Shown here one piece after another: positions 5,366 to 6,968 of a stretch of DNA of 6,968 nucleotides. Numbering within the stretch: position 1 is the stretch's first letter; every line of letters starts with the position of its first letter. This DNA comes from JAPXSY01 sp034003585. GTDB lineage: Bacteria; Verrucomicrobiota; Kiritimatiellia; RFP12; UBA1067. The stretch is from assembly GCA_034003585.1 (NCBI GenBank), contig JAVEYH010000152.1:1-6968 (forward strand), in the 5' to 3' direction. Made by a program: the position numbers and the translations under genes. Below the pieces are notes generated by a model. The model was given only the letters and a program-made list of their open reading frames with translations. It made no database searches and was not told the origin of the DNA.

Positions 5366-6628
5366 TCATGGAATACGCGCGGCATGCCGTACCCGATAAG
5401 CGAGAACCAGGGTCACCGTGAGCAGGAGCCAAAGCGAAACGGCATCACCCAAAGCGAACACACGGTTGAAATCCCAGCGGCAGACCAGTTGTGTCATCAC
5501 CCAACCGATGGCCCCGGGGGCGGCAAAACCCAGATAGCAGGCGGCGGCGAATCGGGCACGGGCCCCGTTCGGTTCAGAAACGCATTCCGCCATCATCAGC
5601 CCCATCGGGATCGTAAGCAGCAAACGGTCGTGCGGCTGGGAATACGTCCACAAAACGGAACAGGCGATCGCCGGGAGCAGCCGCACAATCCATTCTTTGT
5701 GCCGCGAAACCCAATAGGAGCCCAGTAAACACCCTGCGCCACCCAGAATACCGTCGGCGACAAGGATGGCGGATGTGGGCACGGTGGTTGCGGTGAGAAA
5801 CGAAAAGAGCCCTCCGGTTGTGAAGTCGACATAGGGGGAACCGATGTTACGGATATTCAAAATCATCTGAAAAGGCGATTTCATGACAAGCCATGCCGGC
5901 CATAAGGATGCCAGGAAACAACAGGAACCCGCGCAAAAGATGGTCTTCCAGCGGCGTGCGAACAACAGGGGGATCAGGAACAGAACGCCGATCTGGACTT
6001 TCAGCATGATCAACGCCCAAAGTAACCCGGCCGCCAGATCTTTCCTTTTTTCAAGGGCGGAGGACATCAAAAGGAGTAACGCGCAAAGAAGGAGGCCGAA
6101 ATTCAACGAAATCAACAGCCAGAGCCATCCTATGCCTTGCGCAAAAGACGCGCAGGCGGTGACCCAGGCATCGAGACGGATCCCCCTTTTACGATATGAC
6201 CTTTTCCAAAACCAGACGAATACGAAAAGCGCGGCCAGAAGGTTCAAGACGCAATAGATGGCGAGCGCCTGCGGCAAGGTAAGCCAAACCAACGGATAGA
6301 GGTAGGTGTACGCCCAGGGAGGGTATACGTGAACCGGTTTTCGCGGATCATGAGGCGGGGCCGGATGCGTGCGGGGAGCCCATGCGCGGAATGTGTCCGA
6401 AGCTACCGTGCCGCGCCAAACATCATAAGGGTCGGTTCCGCTGCGGACACAAATCAATTCGTTGTGGCGCAAGGTGAAATCCATGCCGAAACGCAACGGT
6501 CCGCTGTTGGGATCCCGTACGATCAGCCAAAGCAAAGGCAACACGGTATAGGCAAGTGCCGCAAGACAAAAAACGATTTTCGCGCCGCGTTTTCCAGTGA
6601 CGTGAGGTGTTTGGTGGAGGATTGCCAT
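5366..6628 (-). CDS. GT87 (DUF2029) integral membrane glycosyltransferase
   Basis: A 420-residue, strongly hydrophobic protein with roughly 10-12 membrane segments, the first at about residues 17-37. The large loop after segment 1 carries D50 in FGMDFTLRHNE, then GTDPYDVW (64-71) and VYPPWAYTYLYPL (101-113). Later come LKVQIGVLFLIPLLFARRWK (209-228) and the short motif PHDRLLL (332-338). This pattern fits the GT-C fold of GT87, whose known members (such as mycobacterial PimE) transfer mannose from polyprenyl-phosphate donors outside the membrane. The actual sugar and acceptor cannot be read from sequence. A GGAGGAG (6640-6646) lies 11 bases before the ATG. It follows the upstream glycosyltransferase-like gene after 31 bases, so they likely form one operon. 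Its GC content is clearly lower than that of ispA and the beta-helix gene. Confidence 0.75.
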   Translation of the reverse strand: MAILHQTPHVTGKRGAKIVFCLAALAYTVLPLLWLIVRDPNSGPLRFGMDFTLRHNELICVRSGTDPYDVWRGTVASDTFRAWAPRTHPAPPHDPRKPVHVYPPWAYTYLYPLVWLTLPQALAIYCVLNLLAALFVFVWFWKRSYRKRGIRLDAWVTACASFAQGIGWLWLLISLNFGLLLCALLLLMSSALEKRKDLAAGLLWALIMLKVQIGVLFLIPLLFARRWKTIFCAGSCCFLASLWPAWLVMKSPFQMILNIRNIGSPYVDFTTGGLFSFLTATTVPTSAILVADGILGGAGCLLGSYWVSRHKEWIVRLLPAIACSVLWTYSQPHDRLLLTIPMGLMMAECVSEPNGARARFAAACYLGFAAPGAIGWVMTQLVCRWDFNRVFALGDAVSLWLLLTVTLVLAYRVRHAARIP

Positions 6629-6639
6629 GACCGGAAAAA

Positions 6640-6655
6640 CTCCTCCCGTACGGGA
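6640..6655 (-). promoter_or_regulatory. GT87 ribosome binding site overlapping a palindrome
   Basis: The GGAGGAG (6640-6646) of the GT87 gene overlaps the perfect 12-base palindrome TCCCGTACGGGA (6644-6655). In the mRNA a 4-bp UCCC/GGGA stem would include the first bases of the binding site, so it might mildly lower translation. The stem is short and may have no function. Confidence 0.35.
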
Positions 6656-6659
6656 TCTT

Positions 6660-6968
6660 TCATACGGAATGCTGCGTTACGAAGGCATTGAGGGGGATCG
6701 CGCCGGTAGATGAGGTTAGAAAACATTTCGGCACCTCGCCGTAGAAGGAGGCCCAGGCGGTATAGGTGCTGGGCGGCCCGATCAGGTAATCGCAGGTCGC
6801 GAGGGCGTAGTTGTCCTCAACCGGGTGTCCGGTGCCGGTCAGGATGTCGAAATCCCGGAACGCGTCGGGGTCGAGCCGGATGTCCGAACAGAGGAGGAAG
6901 CGGGTTCGGCCCGGCAGTTGCCCTTCCATCTGCCGCATGAACCCTTTGTAGGTATCCAGGGAGTAGAA
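6660..6968 (-). CDS. Glycosyltransferase-like protein, C-terminal part only
   Basis: The reading frame is open from the window edge to the TGA at 6660-6662, giving the last 102 residues of a protein whose start lies outside. The fragment has a strand ending in LLCSD (25-29), then an acidic turn, and a conserved-looking block EDNYALATCDYLIGPPSTYT (51-70) followed by AWASFYGEVP (71-80). This order resembles the C-terminal donor-binding region of GT11-type (alpha-1,2-fucosyltransferase-like) enzymes, where a 'cD.li...ST...W' block follows a 'sDd' strand. The family call rests on that pattern alone. The likely role is surface-polysaccharide or glycoconjugate synthesis, supported by the GT87 gene 31 bases downstream. 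No stop or frameshift is seen in the visible part. Confidence 0.6.
   Translation of the reverse strand, partial: FYSLDTYKGFMRQMEGQLPGRTRFLLCSDIRLDPDAFRDFDILTGTGHPVEDNYALATCDYLIGPPSTYTAWASFYGEVPKCFLTSSTGAIPLNAFVTQHSV

Noticed and set aside
4477..5421. Right-reading open frame (314 codons) opposite ispA
   Set aside because: The minus strand carries both Asp-rich prenyl synthase motifs; the plus frame is low-complexity Gly/Arg/Ala.
1..6968. CRISPR array, insertion sequence, toxin-antitoxin pair or phage genes
   Set aside because: No regularly spaced repeats, transposase, terminal inverted repeats or small toxin-like gene pairs were seen in the window. The two tRNA genes are an integration-type site in principle, but no integrase or duplicated tRNA end is present.

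Overview
The window looks like a chromosomal stretch from a GC-rich, Gram-negative-type bacterium. The conserved order rplU-rpmA-obg is plain bacterial core. The secreted parallel beta-helix protein with a PKD domain and the overall gene style would fit the PVC group (Verrucomicrobiota, Kiritimatiellota, Lentisphaerota), but that placement is a guess: there is no rRNA or other firm marker. The L27 gene has no Firmicutes-type N-terminal extension, and no prp/ysxB gene lies between rplU and rpmA.

Layout. (1) 1-237, minus strand: a tRNA-Asp(GTC)/tRNA-Gly(CCC) pair, both with encoded CCA, behind a good sigma70-type promoter at 252-280. (2) 238-540: divergent control region with that promoter and a second one (396-424) reading right. 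(3) 541-954, plus: a stand-alone response-regulator receiver protein. (4) 1022-2789, plus: rplU (L21), rpmA (L27) and obg (GTPase). Their promoter sits inside the 3' end of the response-regulator gene, and the leader holds two competing hairpins. (5) 2809-4410, plus: an exported right-handed beta-helix protein with a C-terminal PKD domain, 19 bases behind obg. (6) 4456-5313, minus: a short-chain (farnesyl-type) polyprenyl diphosphate synthase, convergent with the beta-helix gene, with its own promoter placed so close to the ATG that the mRNA may be leaderless. (7) 5366-6628, minus: a multi-pass GT87-type (DUF2029) membrane glycosyltransferase of clearly lower GC. (8) 6660-6968, minus: the C-terminal end of a glycosyltransferase-like protein that continues beyond the window.

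How it fits together. Regions 1-4 are growth-linked translation genes. L21, L27 and Obg all concern the large ribosomal subunit, and the tRNA promoter has the GC-rich discriminator typical of growth-rate control. Regions 7-8 look like the edge of a surface-polysaccharide or glycoconjugate locus. GT87 enzymes use polyprenyl-phosphate sugars, so the neighbouring prenyl synthase may be loosely related, but its own promoter and different base composition suggest it is an independent housekeeping gene.

I do not see a convincing undescribed system. The observations most worth checking are an L27 lacking the usual N-terminal residues, a prenyl synthase missing the conserved Gly-Lys stretch after its second Asp-rich motif, the probable leaderless transcript of that gene, and the nested rplU promoter with its leader RNA.
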